DNA from: Sphaerotilus sp.
GTDB lineage: Bacteria; Pseudomonadota; Gammaproteobacteria; Burkholderiales; Burkholderiaceae_C
NCBI GenBank assembly: GCA_013299055.1
Contig: JAAFKB010000029.1
Location: 1-42,792, forward strand
Reading direction: 5' to 3'
DNA: 42,792 bases
Part shown: in pieces, positions 1 through 8,617 of the stretch
Position numbering within the stretch: position 1 is the first letter of the stretch
Layout of the letters: each line of letters opens with the position of its first letter
Notes under the pieces: generated by a model
The model's input: only the letters and a program-made list of their open reading frames with translations
Databases searched by the model: none
Told to the model about the DNA's origin: nothing
Translations under genes and position numbers: made by a program

Positions 1-183
1 TGCGGAAAACTCGGCAGTACCCAGCCGATATCGCCGCGCCCAGACCATCATCGTACTCAGGCTGACCCCTGCGATCGAGGCAATCTCTCCCCATGTTCGC
101 CCCTGCAGCCGCAGGCGGTGCGCCTGCGATCTCAGCAATTGCAGGCTGTCTTCAGAGAGTTGGCGGGCGTCAGTCTTGTTCAT
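1..183 (-). CDS. IS630-family transposase, N-terminal fragment (runs off window)
   Basis: The minus-strand frame opens with ATG at 183-181 (MNKTDARQLSEDSLQLLR) and stays open for 61 codons to the window edge. Residues about 28-52 form a helix-turn-helix (RTWGEIASIAGVSLSTMMVW followed by ARRY), typical of the HTH_23/29-like DNA-binding domain at the start of IS630-family transposases. The DDE catalytic domain would lie outside the window, so integrity of the transposase cannot be judged. Family assignment rests on the N-terminal resemblance and on its position at an IS end next to a broken gene. A small HTH regulator is the alternative but fits less well. Confidence 0.72.
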   Translation of the reverse strand, partial: MNKTDARQLSEDSLQLLRSQAHRLRLQGRTWGEIASIAGVSLSTMMVWARRYRLGTAEFSA

Positions 184-219
184 CAATCCATTGTACTGTA
201 ATTTATTGCCTAGTTAATA
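1..219 (-). mobile_element. Partial IS630-family insertion sequence (one end)
   Basis: The first roughly 219 bases belong to an insertion sequence that continues beyond the left edge. The minus strand carries the transposase 5' end (183 to 1). Beyond it lies an AT-rich tip (184-219) quite unlike the GC-rich surroundings, as expected for an IS terminus. The conserved HsdS sequence resumes at about 222, so the element lies inside hsdS. IS630-family elements insert at TA dinucleotides; TA occurs at 211, 215 and 218, so the exact junction cannot be fixed without the other end. The second inverted repeat, and so the target duplication, is outside the window. Confidence 0.75.
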
Positions 220-221
220 GA

Positions 222-1013
222 TTCCTCGACCACGAAACCACCAAGCTCGACGCCCTCATCACCGAACAACGCACCCTGATCGACCTCCTCAAGGAAAAGC
301 GTCAGGCGGTCATCTCCCATGCCGTGACGAAGGGGCTGGATCCGCGGGTGCCGATGAAGGATTCGGGGGTGGAGTGGCTGGGGGAGGTGCCGGAGCATTG
401 GCGAGTTGTGCCGCTAAAACACTTGGTGGTCGAAAGCGTGGCGGGGCCTTACGGAGCCTCACTCACCAAGAGCATGTATACGACATCCGGGTATCGCGTC
501 TACGGCCAACAGCAGGTCATTCCTGATGACTTCACCGTCGGTGACTACTACATCTCCGAAGAAAAGTACGAGGAAATGCGTCGGTACACCGTCTTTGAGG
601 GTGACGTACTGGTCAGCGTGATGGGAACCATCGGAAAAGTTGCAGTGGTCCCGCCGAATGCTGAGCCTGGAATCATTAACCCTCGTTTGGTCCGCTATCG
701 ATGCGGAAGTCAGATCCGTCCGAGATTCCTGCAACGGATTCTTATGTGCGAGACGCATCAGGAACATCTCAACTTTGAGGCCAAAGGGTCGACGATGGAT
801 GGCCTGAATATGACGACCCTTGCAACGGTTCCTATACCCGTTCCACCTGTTGAAGAGCAGGATCAAATCTTGGCCGGCTTATTTGAGCGAGTCGGGTGGC
901 TCGACTCGCTCGTTAAAGAAGCTGAATCCGCGATAGCACTGCTGCAAGAGCGCCGCAGCGCGCTGATTTCCGCCGCCGTCACCGGCAAGATCGACGTGCG
1001 CCAAGCGGCATAA
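222..1013 (+). pseudogene. hsdS: Type I restriction-modification specificity subunit HsdS, N-terminally truncated by the IS
   Basis: The native part encodes about 263 residues, against about 400-450 for a complete HsdS. It begins in the central conserved region (FLDHETTKLDALI, LLKEKRQAVISHAVTKGLDP). It continues with the second target-recognition domain (from DSGVEWLGEVPEHW) and ends in the C-terminal conserved helix (LLQERRSALISAAVTGKID). The first recognition domain is gone. The frame stays open leftward to an ATG at 93, but those 43 residues are IS-encoded and are not HsdS. HsdS normally brings HsdM and HsdR to a bipartite DNA target. This half-subunit would recognise at most half a target, although some half-HsdS proteins work as dimers. 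The recognition domain (about 400-860) looks less GC-rich than hsdR, common in exchanged specificity domains. Confidence 0.85.
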
Positions 1014-1038
1014 AACAGAACTTCAGGGGGAAATACAA

Positions 1039-4000
1039 ATGGCCGGCCTGCACACCGAGATCCATTTCGAAACCGAGATCTGCGCCCGCCTCGCCGAACA
1101 AGGCTGGCTGTACGCCGAGAACGACGCCGCGCAGTTCGACCGCACCCACGGCCTGTTCCCGCCCGACCTGCTCGCCTGGATCGAAGCCACCCAGCCCGAC
1201 GCCTGGACCCGCCTGACCAAGACCCACGGCACCGCACTGCCCAAAGTGCTGGCCGAGCGGGTGCGCAAGAGCCTGAACGAGCGCGGCACGCTGGACGTGC
1301 TGCGCCGGGGCGTGGAGATGCTGGGCCTGCGCGAGCCGCTGAGGCTGGCCCAGTTCAAGCCGGCGCTGGCGCTGAATGCGACGACGCGGGCCCACTACGA
1401 GGCCAACCGCCTGCGCGTGGTGCGCCAGGTCACGCACTCGCCCAACAACCCGCAGGCCGAGCTGGACCTGGTGCTCTTCCTCAACGGCCTCGCGGTGGCC
1501 ACGGTGGAGCTGAAATCCAACTTCACGCAATCCGTCCACGACGCGGTGGACCAGTACCGCTTCGACCGCCACCCGCAGCCGAAGGGCGGCGTGCTGGAGC
1601 CGCTGCTGGGCTTCCCGGGCGGCGCACTCGTGCATTTCGCGGTCAGCCAGTCCGAAGTGATGATGGCGACCCGGCTGGCGGGCCCGGCCACGGTGTTCCT
1701 GCCGTTCAACCGCGGCCACGACGGCGGCGCCGGCAACGCGCCCAATCCCGCGGGCTTCGCCACCGCCTACCTGTGGGAAGAGGTCTGGGCGCGGGAGAGC
1801 TGGCTCGACATCCTGCACCGCTACCTGATCGGCAAACGCGACGACAAGAAGCAGCTCAAGAGCGTGGTCTTCCCGCGCTACCACCAGCTCGACGCCACGC
1901 GCCAGCTCGTGGCCGACGTGCTGGCGCAGGGGCCGGGGCAGCGCTACCTGGTCCAGCACTCGGCCGGCTCCGGCAAGACCAACTCCATCGCCTGGACCGC
2001 CCACTTCCTCGCGGACCTGCACGACGCCGCGCACCGCAAGCTGTTCGACAGCGTGCTGGTGGTGAGCGACCGCAACGTGCTGGACGTGCAGTTGCAGGAA
2101 GCCCTGTTCGACTTCGAGCGCAACGCGGGCGTCGTGGCGCGCATCACGAACGACAACGGCGCCAAGAGCGCCCAGCTCTCGCAGGCGCTGAAGGACGGCA
2201 AGAAGATCATCGTCTGCACCATCCAGACCTTCCCCTTCGCCTTGAAGGCGGTGCAGGAACTCGCGGCCACCGAGGGCAAGCGTTTCGCCGTGATCGCCGA
2301 CGAGGCGCACAGCTCGCAGACGGGCGAGGCGGCGGCCAAGCTCAAGACGCTGCTGTCGGCCGAGGAGTGGGCGGACCTGCAGGACGGCGGTACCGTGGAC
2401 GCCAACGACATCGCCGCCGCCCACATGGCCGCCCGCGCCGGGGACAGCGGGCTGACCTACGTGGCCTTCACCGCCACACCCAAGGCCAAGACGCTGGAGC
2501 TGTTCGGCCGCAAGGGCGCGGACGGTCTGCCGCAGCCGTTCCACGTCTACTCCATGCGCCAGGCCATCGAGGAAGGCTTCATCCTCGACGTGCTGAAGCA
2601 CTACACCAGCTACCAGCTCGCCTTCAAGCTCGCCCACGACGGCAAGAGTTACGACGAGGCGCAGGTGGAGCGCAGCGCGGCGATGAAAGGGATCATGCAG
2701 TGGGTCCGGCTGCACCCGTACAACATCGCCCAGAAGGTGCAGGTCGTCGTCGAGCACTACCGCGAGAACGTCCAGCCGCTGCTGCAGGGGCGGGCCAAGG
2801 CGATGGTGGTGGTGGGGTCACGCAAGGAGGCGGTGCGCTGGCAGAAGGCCATCCGCGCCTACATCAGCCGCCAGCACTACCCGCTGGGCGTGCTGACCGC
2901 GTTCTCGGGCGAGGTGGACGACCCGGACAGCTACCCGGATGCCGTCACCGAGGCGTCGAAGGAGCTGAACCCGGGCCTCAAGGGGCGCGACATCCGCGAC
3001 GCCTTCGCCGCGCCTGAGTTCCATCTGCTGCTGGTGGCCAACAAGTTCCAGACCGGGTTTGACCAGCCGCTGCTGTGCGGCATGTACATCGACAAGGTGC
3101 TCGGCGGCATCCAGGCGGTGCAGACGCTGTCCCGGCTGAACCGCTCGCACCCAGGCAAGGACACGACCTACATCCTCGACTTCGTCAACGAGCCGGCCGA
3201 GATCCTCAAGGCGTTCAAGACCTACTACCAGACGGCCGAGCTGGACGCCACCACCGACCCGGACCTCGTCTACGACCTGCGGGCGAAGCTCGACGCCGCT
3301 GGCCACTACGATGATGTCGAGGTGGACCGGGTCGCCAAGGTGGACCTGGACCCGCACGGCACGCAGAAGCAGCTCGACGCGGCCATCGCCCCGGTGGCCG
3401 ACCGCCTGCTGCGGCGCTACAAGGCCGCGGCGGCGGCGCAGGCCAAGGACACGCTCGATGCGCTGGCGCTGTTCAAGAACGACATGGGCGCCTTCGTGCG
3501 GCTGTACGCCTTCCTGAGCCAGATCTTCGATTACGGCAACACCGACATCGAAAAGCGGTTCCTGTTCTTCAAGCGGCTCATCCCGTTGCTGGAGTTCGGC
3601 AGGGAGCGCGACACGGTGGACCTCAGCAAGGTGGTGCTGACCCACCACACCCTGAAGCACCACGGTCGGCAGGCCATGGGGCTGCAGGCGGATGGCCGCT
3701 ACCCGCTGGCGTCCATCGACGCGCTGGGCAGCGGGGCGGTGCAGGAAAAGGACAAGACCTACCTGGACGAGATCATCCAGAAGGTGAACGGCCTGTTCGA
3801 GGGCGCGCTGACCGACGGCGACCAGCTCGTCTACGTCAACGGCGTGCTCCGAGGCAAGCTGCTGGAGAACGAGACGCTGCTGCGCCAGGCCGCCAGCAAC
3901 ACCAAGGAGCAGTTCGCCAACTCGCCGGACCTGAACGATGCGCTGCTGCACGCCATCATGGACGCGCTGGACGCCCACACCACGATGAGCACGCAGGCGC

Positions 4001-4098
4001 TCGGTTCCGAGCGGGTGAGGGCGGGGCTGCGCGACATCCTGCTCGGGCCTGCACAGCTCTACGAGGCGCTGCGCCGTAGGCACAATGCACACCCATGA
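1039..4098 (+). CDS. hsdR: Type I restriction endonuclease, R (motor/nuclease) subunit HsdR
   Basis: A 1019-residue protein, normal for HsdR. It translocates DNA with ATP and cuts it when bound to the M2S core. The N-terminal nuclease shows the PD-(D/E)xK pattern D143...E157-L-K159. The superfamily 2 motor follows, with Walker A (SAGSGKT, K313), DEAH box 421-424, motif III AFTATPK, and the late helicase motifs [10 protein letters not shown] and QTLSRLNR. The C-terminal third is the helical HsdM-contacting region. An AGGGGGA Shine-Dalgarno precedes the ATG at 1039, 25 bases after hsdS. No frameshift is visible, so hsdR has stayed intact although hsdS is broken. Its TGA overlaps the rimO start (ATGA), which links a defence gene to a housekeeping operon. 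hsdM is not in the window. Confidence 0.96.
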   Translation: MAGLHTEIHFETEICARLAEQGWLYAENDAAQFDRTHGLFPPDLLAWIEATQPDAWTRLTKTHGTALPKVLAERVRKSLNERGTLDVLRRGVEMLGLREPLRLAQFKPALALNATTRAHYEANRLRVVRQVTHSPNNPQAELDLVLFLNGLAVATVELKSNFTQSVHDAVDQYRFDRHPQPKGGVLEPLLGFPGGALVHFAVSQSEVMMATRLAGPATVFLPFNRGHDGGAGNAPNPAGFATAYLWEEVWARESWLDILHRYLIGKRDDKKQLKSVVFPRYHQLDATRQLVADVLAQGPGQRYLVQHSAGSGKTNSIAWTAHFLADLHDAAHRKLFDSVLVVSDRNVLDVQLQEALFDFERNAGVVARITNDNGAKSAQLSQALKDGKKIIVCTIQTFPFALKAVQELAATEGKRFAVIADEAHSSQTGEAAAKLKTLLSAEEWADLQDGGTVDANDIAAAHMAARAGDSGLTYVAFTATPKAKTLELFGRKGADGLPQPFHVYSMRQAIEEGFILDVLKHYTSYQLAFKLAHDGKSYDEAQVERSAAMKGIMQWVRLHPYNIAQKVQVVVEHYRENVQPLLQGRAKAMVVVGSRKEAVRWQKAIRAYISRQHYPLGVLTAFSGEVDDPDSYPDAVTEASKELNPGLKGRDIRDAFAAPEFHLLLVANKFQTGFDQPLLCGMYIDKVLGGIQAVQTLSRLNRSHPGKDTTYILDFVNEPAEILKAFKTYYQTAELDATTDPDLVYDLRAKLDAAGHYDDVEVDRVAKVDLDPHGTQKQLDAAIAPVADRLLRRYKAAAAAQAKDTLDALALFKNDMGAFVRLYAFLSQIFDYGNTDIEKRFLFFKRLIPLLEFGRERDTVDLSKVVLTHHTLKHHGRQAMGLQADGRYPLASIDALGSGAVQEKDKTYLDEIIQKVNGLFEGALTDGDQLVYVNGVLRGKLLENETLLRQAASNTKEQFANSPDLNDALLHAIMDALDAHTTMSTQALGSERVRAGLRDILLGPAQLYEALRRRHNAHP

Positions 4099-5471
4099 AC
4101 GAATTGAACACCATGAACGCCCCGCGCATCGGGTTCGTGAGCCTCGGCTGTCCGAAGGCGCTGACGGATTCCGAACTGATCCTGACCCAGCTCAGCGCCG
4201 AGGGCTACGCCACCAGCAAGACCTTCCAGGGCGCTGACCTGGTGATCGTCAACACCTGCGGTTTCATCGACGATGCGGTCCGGGAAAGCCTGGACACCAT
4301 CGGCGAGGCGCTGGCCGAAAACGGCAAGGTCATCGTCACCGGCTGCCTGGGCAACCGCACCGGCGACGGTGGCGGCAACCTCGTGCGCCAGATGCACCCC
4401 AGCGTGCTCGCCGTCACGGGGCCGCACGCCACGCAGGAGGTGATGGACGCCGTCCACCTGCACGTCCCCAAGCCGCACGACCCATTCATCGACCTCGTGC
4501 CCGCCGCTGGCATCAAGCTGACCCCGAAGCACTACGCCTACCTGAAGATCAGCGAGGGCTGCAACCACCGCTGCTCGTTCTGCATCATCCCGTCGATGCG
4601 CGGCGACCTCGTCTCGCGGCCGATCGGCGATGTGCTGAACGAGGCGCGGGCGCTGTTCGAGGGCGGCGTGAAGGAGCTGCTCGTCATCAGCCAGGACACC
4701 TCCGCCTACGGCGTCGATGTCAAGTACCGCACCGGGTTCTGGGATGGCAAGCCGGTCAAGACCAAGATGCTGGACCTCGTGGCGCAGCTCGGCGAGCTGG
4801 CCAAGCAGCACGGGGCCTGGGTCCGCCTGCACTACGTCTACCCGTACCCGCACGTCGACGAGATCCTGCCGCTGATGGCCGAGGGGCTGGTGCTGCCCTA
4901 CCTGGACGTGCCGTTCCAGCACGCGCACCCGGACGTGCTCAAGCGCATGAAGCGGCCCGCCAGCGGCGAGCGCAATCTGGAGCGCCTGCTGAAGTGGCGC
5001 GAGGCGTGCCCCGACATCGTGGTGCGCTCGACCTTCATCGCCGGCTTTCCGGGCGAGACCGAAGCCGAGTTCGAGTACCTGCTCGACTTCCTGAAGGAAG
5101 CGCAGATCGACCGCGCCGGCTGCTTCGCCTACTCGCCGGTCGAGGGCGCGCCGGCCAATGCGCTGGACGGTGCGCTGCCGGATGCCGTGCGCGAGGAGCG
5201 CCGCGCCCGTTTCATGGCCGTCGCCGAAGCCGTCTCGACCGCCAAGCTGCAGCGCCGCATCGGCTCGGCCATGCAGGTGCTGGTCGACAGCGCCCCGTCG
5301 ATGGGCAAGAAGGGTGGCGTGGCGCGCACGTATGCCGACGCGCCCGAGATCGACGGTACGGTGAAGATCCTGCCGCCGACCAAGGCGTCGAAGACGATGA
5401 AGGTCGGCGACTTCGCGCGGGTGCGCATCGTCGGCACCTCGGGCCATGACCTGGTGGGTGAACTGCTGTGA
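4095..5471 (+). CDS. rimO: Ribosomal protein S12 (Asp89) methylthiotransferase RimO
   Basis: A 458-residue radical-SAM enzyme that adds a methylthio group to an aspartate of ribosomal protein S12. The N-terminal UPF0004 domain has the three cluster-binding cysteines in SLGCPK, VNTCGF and VTGCLG. The radical-SAM CxxxCxxC motif is C156, C160, C163 ([10 protein letters not shown]), and a TRAM domain ends the protein. Together these separate RimO from the tRNA enzyme MiaB. The ATG at 4095 overlaps the hsdR stop by 4 bases. The second Met at 4113 (MNAPRIGF) matches usual RimO N-termini and is an alternative start. A CACAAT element lies 8 bases before 4095, so a short or leaderless transcript is possible. 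metC overlaps the end. Confidence 0.96.
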   Translation: MNELNTMNAPRIGFVSLGCPKALTDSELILTQLSAEGYATSKTFQGADLVIVNTCGFIDDAVRESLDTIGEALAENGKVIVTGCLGNRTGDGGGNLVRQMHPSVLAVTGPHATQEVMDAVHLHVPKPHDPFIDLVPAAGIKLTPKHYAYLKISEGCNHRCSFCIIPSMRGDLVSRPIGDVLNEARALFEGGVKELLVISQDTSAYGVDVKYRTGFWDGKPVKTKMLDLVAQLGELAKQHGAWVRLHYVYPYPHVDEILPLMAEGLVLPYLDVPFQHAHPDVLKRMKRPASGERNLERLLKWREACPDIVVRSTFIAGFPGETEAEFEYLLDFLKEAQIDRAGCFAYSPVEGAPANALDGALPDAVREERRARFMAVAEAVSTAKLQRRIGSAMQVLVDSAPSMGKKGGVARTYADAPEIDGTVKILPPTKASKTMKVGDFARVRIVGTSGHDLVGELL

Positions 5472-6658
5472 GTGACCGGCTGACGACGGACCTGATCCAC
5501 CACCCGTACACCGCACCGGCCGAGTTTGACGCGCTGCCGCCGGGGGTGTTCAAGGCGTCGTCGGTGTTCTTTCCGAGTGTCGCGGCCTTGCGCGAGCGGC
5601 GCTGGGACGACAAGAGCGGCTACACCTACGGCCTGCACGGCACGCCGACCACGTTCACGCTCGAAGCCCGGCTCGCCACGCTCGAAGGCGCGAAGCATGT
5701 GCTGCTGGTGCCGAGCGGGCTGTCGGCGATCACGCTGGTGGACATGGCGCTGCTGTCGGCGGGTGACGAGGTGCTGCTGCCCGACAACGTGTATGGGCCG
5801 AGCCGCAGCTTCGCCAGTCACGAGCTGCAGCAGTGGGGCATCGCACACCGGCTGTACGACCCGATGGACCCGTCCTCGCTGGTGGTCGCGCTGACGCCGC
5901 AGACGAAGCTGGTCTGGCTGGAGGCACCGGGGTCGGTGACGCTGGAGTTCCCGGACCTGCGCCGGCTGGTGCGCGAGGTGAGGGCGCACGCGCCGCAGGC
6001 GGTGGTCGCGCTCGACAACACCTGGGGCGCCGGGATCGCGTTCAACGCCTTCGATCTCGGCGATGGGCTTGCGGTGGACGTGACGGTGCATGCGCTGACC
6101 AAGTATCCATCCGGCGGTGCGGACGTGCTGATGGGCTCGGTCGCGTGCCGGGACGATGGGCTGTACCGCCGGCTGGCGTGGTGCCACAGCCGGCTCGGGC
6201 TGGGCGTCGGCGCCAACGATGTCGAGGCGCTGCTGCGTGGCCTGCCATCGCTGGCGCTGCGCTACGCGGCGCAGGACGCGGCGGGTCGGCGCATCGCCGC
6301 GTGGTGCCAGGGGCGGGCCGAGTTCGTGCGTGTGCTGCACCCGGCGCTGCCCGATTCGCCGGGCCATGCGCACTGGGCGGGGCTGTGTTCGGCGGCGGCC
6401 GGGCTGGTCACGGTCGAGTTCGATCCGCAGTGCAGCGCGGCGCAGGTGGATGCGTTCGTCGATGCGTTGCGGCTGTTCCGCATCGGCTGGTCGTGGGGCG
6501 GGCCGGTGAGTCTGGCGGTGCCGTACCAGCCCAAGGCGATGCGGGCGCTGGCGACACCGTACCGGGGAACGCTGGTACGGCTGTGCATCGGGCTGGAGGC
6601 GGTGGAGGATCTGCTGGGCGATCTGGAGCAGTCCCTGGAAGGTAAAATAAGATACTAA
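5468..6658 (+). CDS. metC: Cystathionine beta-lyase (Cys/Met metabolism PLP enzyme)
   Basis: A 396-residue PLP-dependent enzyme, predicted to split cystathionine to homocysteine, pyruvate and ammonia in methionine synthesis. Visible marks are [13 protein letters not shown] near residue 55, the DNTWGAG segment with the PLP-binding Asp, and [10 protein letters not shown] in which K212 should bind PLP. Length and the N-terminal TDLIHHPY...[12 protein letters not shown] segment fit proteobacterial MetC better than cystathionine gamma-synthase. The GTG start overlaps the rimO stop (GTGA), so it is probably translationally coupled. Other members of this PLP family cannot be ruled out from sequence alone. 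Confidence 0.9.
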   Translation: MSDRLTTDLIHHPYTAPAEFDALPPGVFKASSVFFPSVAALRERRWDDKSGYTYGLHGTPTTFTLEARLATLEGAKHVLLVPSGLSAITLVDMALLSAGDEVLLPDNVYGPSRSFASHELQQWGIAHRLYDPMDPSSLVVALTPQTKLVWLEAPGSVTLEFPDLRRLVREVRAHAPQAVVALDNTWGAGIAFNAFDLGDGLAVDVTVHALTKYPSGGADVLMGSVACRDDGLYRRLAWCHSRLGLGVGANDVEALLRGLPSLALRYAAQDAAGRRIAAWCQGRAEFVRVLHPALPDSPGHAHWAGLCSAAAGLVTVEFDPQCSAAQVDAFVDALRLFRIGWSWGGPVSLAVPYQPKAMRALATPYRGTLVRLCIGLEAVEDLLGDLEQSLEGKIRY

Positions 6659-6712
6659 CGGATAGGCATTGTTGTACAGCGCACCCACGACACAAAACAC
6701 AAACCAGAGCCC

Positions 6713-6726
6713 CCCGGCAAGCCGGG
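6713..6726. terminator. Weak hairpin between convergent metC and the I9-like gene
   Basis: CCCGG-CAAG-CCGGG forms a 5-bp stem with a 4-base loop between the metC stop and the stop of the minus-strand gene. On the minus strand a T-rich stretch follows, but it starts several bases after the stem. No U-tract follows on the plus strand. It could serve as a modest terminator for the minus-strand protease operon. Confidence 0.3.
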
Positions 6727-6800
6727 AGTCTTGAAAGAACGACTGCGATTTCGATCACCACGCCTTGGTCCAGCAGAGCTGGCAGATGGCAGATCCGTGC

Positions 6801-7046
6801 TCAGGTGGGTGAGCCGTCCTGCGGGGGCAACTGGATCGGCAGGTCTTCGCTCACGTCCAGCACACCGTGGACACCGCGCATCGCCGCCAGTGCCGCAGGC
6901 GCTGCGCTGCCGGTGATGCAGCCGATCTCGCGCATCGTTTCTCCGATGGCAAGACCGGCCTGCGCCAGATCCCGGGCGATGTCGTCGATCGGGCGCTCGT
7001 CACCGACCGTGACGATGCAGGACAGGACAGGTTGGTGTTGCATCAT
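6801..7046 (-). CDS. Small I9-like (subtilisin propeptide-like) protein, putative protease inhibitor or chaperone
   Basis: An 81-residue protein with no signal peptide. The predicted pattern is beta (VLSCIVTVGD), helix (IDDIARDLAQAGLAIGETM), beta (IGCITGSA), helix (APAALAAMRG) and beta (GVLDVSEDLPIQLPP). This resembles the inhibitor I9/propeptide fold found in front of subtilases and in free inhibitors such as yeast IB2. Small burkholderial proteins of this type are sometimes mislabelled as ketohydroxyglutarate aldolase. The start is 48 bases after the stop of the S8 peptidase on the same strand, so they probably share a transcript. I infer that it folds or inhibits that peptidase in trans. 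No strong Shine-Dalgarno is visible; the second Met (7043) is an alternative start. Confidence 0.72.
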   Translation of the reverse strand: MMQHQPVLSCIVTVGDERPIDDIARDLAQAGLAIGETMREIGCITGSAAPAALAAMRGVHGVLDVSEDLPIQLPPQDGSPT

Positions 7047-7094
7047 GGTCTGAGACTAGCCCAGACGCCAGCATTCGCACAATGGGGGCATGCA

Positions 7095-8363
7095 TCACGG
7101 GGCCTGGACCAGTCCACGACCGACGCGAGTAGCTGGATAGGGCCGTGCCAGCGCGGTCGCCTGCAGCCGGTTCCACAATGCCTGACCGCGCAGACCGGCG
7201 TTCGACTGCGCCCACAGTGCCGCGCAACCGGCCACATGCGGCGTCGCCATGCTGGTGCCGCTGATCGTGCGGTAGAGCGTCGGGCGGGGCCAGGCCGAGT
7301 AGACATCGCGGCCGGGTGCAGCAATCTCGATCTTGCCGAAGTTCGAGAACGACGATGGCGCCAGGCTCGGGTCCAGCGACGCGACCGACAGGATCGTGGG
7401 CGAGTTTGCCGGCGCGCCCGTGGGCCCGGCATCGTTGCCCGCTGCGGCCACGATCAGGCAGCCCGCCCGGAGTGCCGCCGCCCCGGCATTGGTGTAGGAC
7501 GCCTGCACCGGCATCGCGCCGCCCAGCGACATCGAGATCACTTCGCACCGGTTCGCGATGGCCCAGTTCATGCCGCCCAGCACCGACGCGGTCGTGCCCG
7601 AGCCGGCGTTGGTCAGCACCTTGCCGATGTACAGCCGCGCCAGGTGACCGATGCCGTAGCGGGGGATGCTGCCGGCCGGGGCTTTCGGGCCTGCAGCCGT
7701 GCCGGCGCAGTGGGTGCCGTGGCCGTTCAGGTCCTGGACGGGCTGACCGACGAACGTGGCGGTGGCGGCGATGCGGCCGGCGAACGCAGGGTGGCCGGTG
7801 TCGATGCCGGTGTCCAGCACCGCGATCTTGATGCCCGCGCCGGAATACAGGCTCGGCAGCACCCTGCAGCGGATCAGGCCCCAGGTCGCGCCAAGCACCT
7901 CGGCTTCGGGTTGCTCCTCGGGTGGCGCAGGCGGCGGCTGACCAATGTCCTGGATGATGGCGTGGACGGCACTGGAAAATCCCCGCAGGAATTCGCTGTT
8001 CGACGCAAAGAAAAACTGCTCTGGCTCGATGGCGAGAATCGACGCATCTGCCGAGCGGACCGCATCGTCGTTCAGACCGTGCTCGGCCATGGTGGCATCG
8101 CTGGCCAGTGCGACACCGATTTCCGGAAATACCAGGGCTTCGGCGCTGGCCACGTCCATTTCATCGACTGCCTGGTCGCGGAATTCCCGCGCATCGGCCA
8201 CGTCAATGCTGCGGGAACGCAGTGCGCGAATCCCTTCTTCGGCCATGCCTTCGCGGAAGGTGATGATTTTTCGGCCAGTTTCCATGCGGGTGTCGCCGCG
8301 TTCCATCGCGGCCAGCAGCAGGGATTCGATGGTGGAGAGTCCAGGGGTGTTGGTCGTGGCCAT
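7095..8363 (-). CDS. S8 family serine peptidase (subtilase) without a signal peptide
   Basis: A 422-residue subtilase with the full catalytic set: D184 (AVLDTGID), H215 (NGHGTHCAG), oxyanion N310 (AAAGNDAG) and S371 (SGTSMATPHVAG). Residues about 30-120 are an N-terminal region with alternating strands and helices (RKIITFREG, EALVFPEIGVALAS, ASILAIEP), probably a cis propeptide. A proline-rich linker (about 140-153) follows, then the catalytic domain. No Sec signal or membrane anchor is seen, so a cytosolic role or non-Sec export is implied. The start at 8363 is backed by a GAGGAAA Shine-Dalgarno. The frame remains open upstream to 8576, but that stretch runs through the alaS promoter and does not resemble protein. 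Confidence 0.93.
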   Translation of the reverse strand: MATTNTPGLSTIESLLLAAMERGDTRMETGRKIITFREGMAEEGIRALRSRSIDVADAREFRDQAVDEMDVASAEALVFPEIGVALASDATMAEHGLNDDAVRSADASILAIEPEQFFFASNSEFLRGFSSAVHAIIQDIGQPPPAPPEEQPEAEVLGATWGLIRCRVLPSLYSGAGIKIAVLDTGIDTGHPAFAGRIAATATFVGQPVQDLNGHGTHCAGTAAGPKAPAGSIPRYGIGHLARLYIGKVLTNAGSGTTASVLGGMNWAIANRCEVISMSLGGAMPVQASYTNAGAAALRAGCLIVAAAGNDAGPTGAPANSPTILSVASLDPSLAPSSFSNFGKIEIAAPGRDVYSAWPRPTLYRTISGTSMATPHVAGCAALWAQSNAGLRGQALWNRLQATALARPYPATRVGRGLVQAP

Positions 8364-8523
8364 GGTGAGTTTCCTCGGTTTGCCCGCAATACACCGATGG
8401 TGTGAACACCATGGCACGGCCGGCATGGAAGCACTGTAAGAGGCGTCTGCGACACTGTCCACGCAGTGTTCCGTAACATTGGGGATAGGCGCGCCGCGCA
8501 GGCGAGCGGCTGTTCGCGTTCCC

Positions 8524-8552
8524 CGGACAGCGCACGCCCACACTTCTATAAT
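8524..8552 (+). promoter_or_regulatory. Predicted sigma-70 promoter of alaS
   Basis: A perfect -10 TATAAT at 8547-8552 is preceded, after a 17-base spacer, by CGGACA at 8524-8529 (4 of 6 matches to TTGACA). Transcription would start near 8559 and leave a leader of about 60 bases before the alaS ATG at 8618. The rest of the 254-base divergent region with the S8 peptidase gene (8364-8617) shows no further gene. Confidence 0.65.
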
Positions 8553-8617
8553 CGAAAGCTTTGCTGCACCAAGCACTTAGAGCCAACTTAGCGCCATCTA
8601 GCGTCGAAAGCACCGGA

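Noticed and set aside
93..221. N-terminal extension of the hsdS frame back to an ATG at 93
   Set aside because: These 43 codons are the reverse strand of the IS630 transposase start and IS tip, with no HsdS similarity; the open frame is accidental.
979..2757. Long minus-strand open frame opposite hsdR
   Set aside because: It mirrors the codon bias of hsdR, has no recognisable domain, and consists of the Arg/His/Val/Leu-rich repeats typical of antisense frames in GC-rich genes.
6867..8405. Long plus-strand open frame opposite the subtilase gene
   Set aside because: The minus-strand product has all subtilase catalytic motifs; the plus-strand product has no protein-like features.
8364..8576. 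Upstream in-frame extension of the S8 peptidase
   Set aside because: It crosses the alaS promoter, lacks similarity and a Shine-Dalgarno, and the start at 8363 has GAGGAAA in place.
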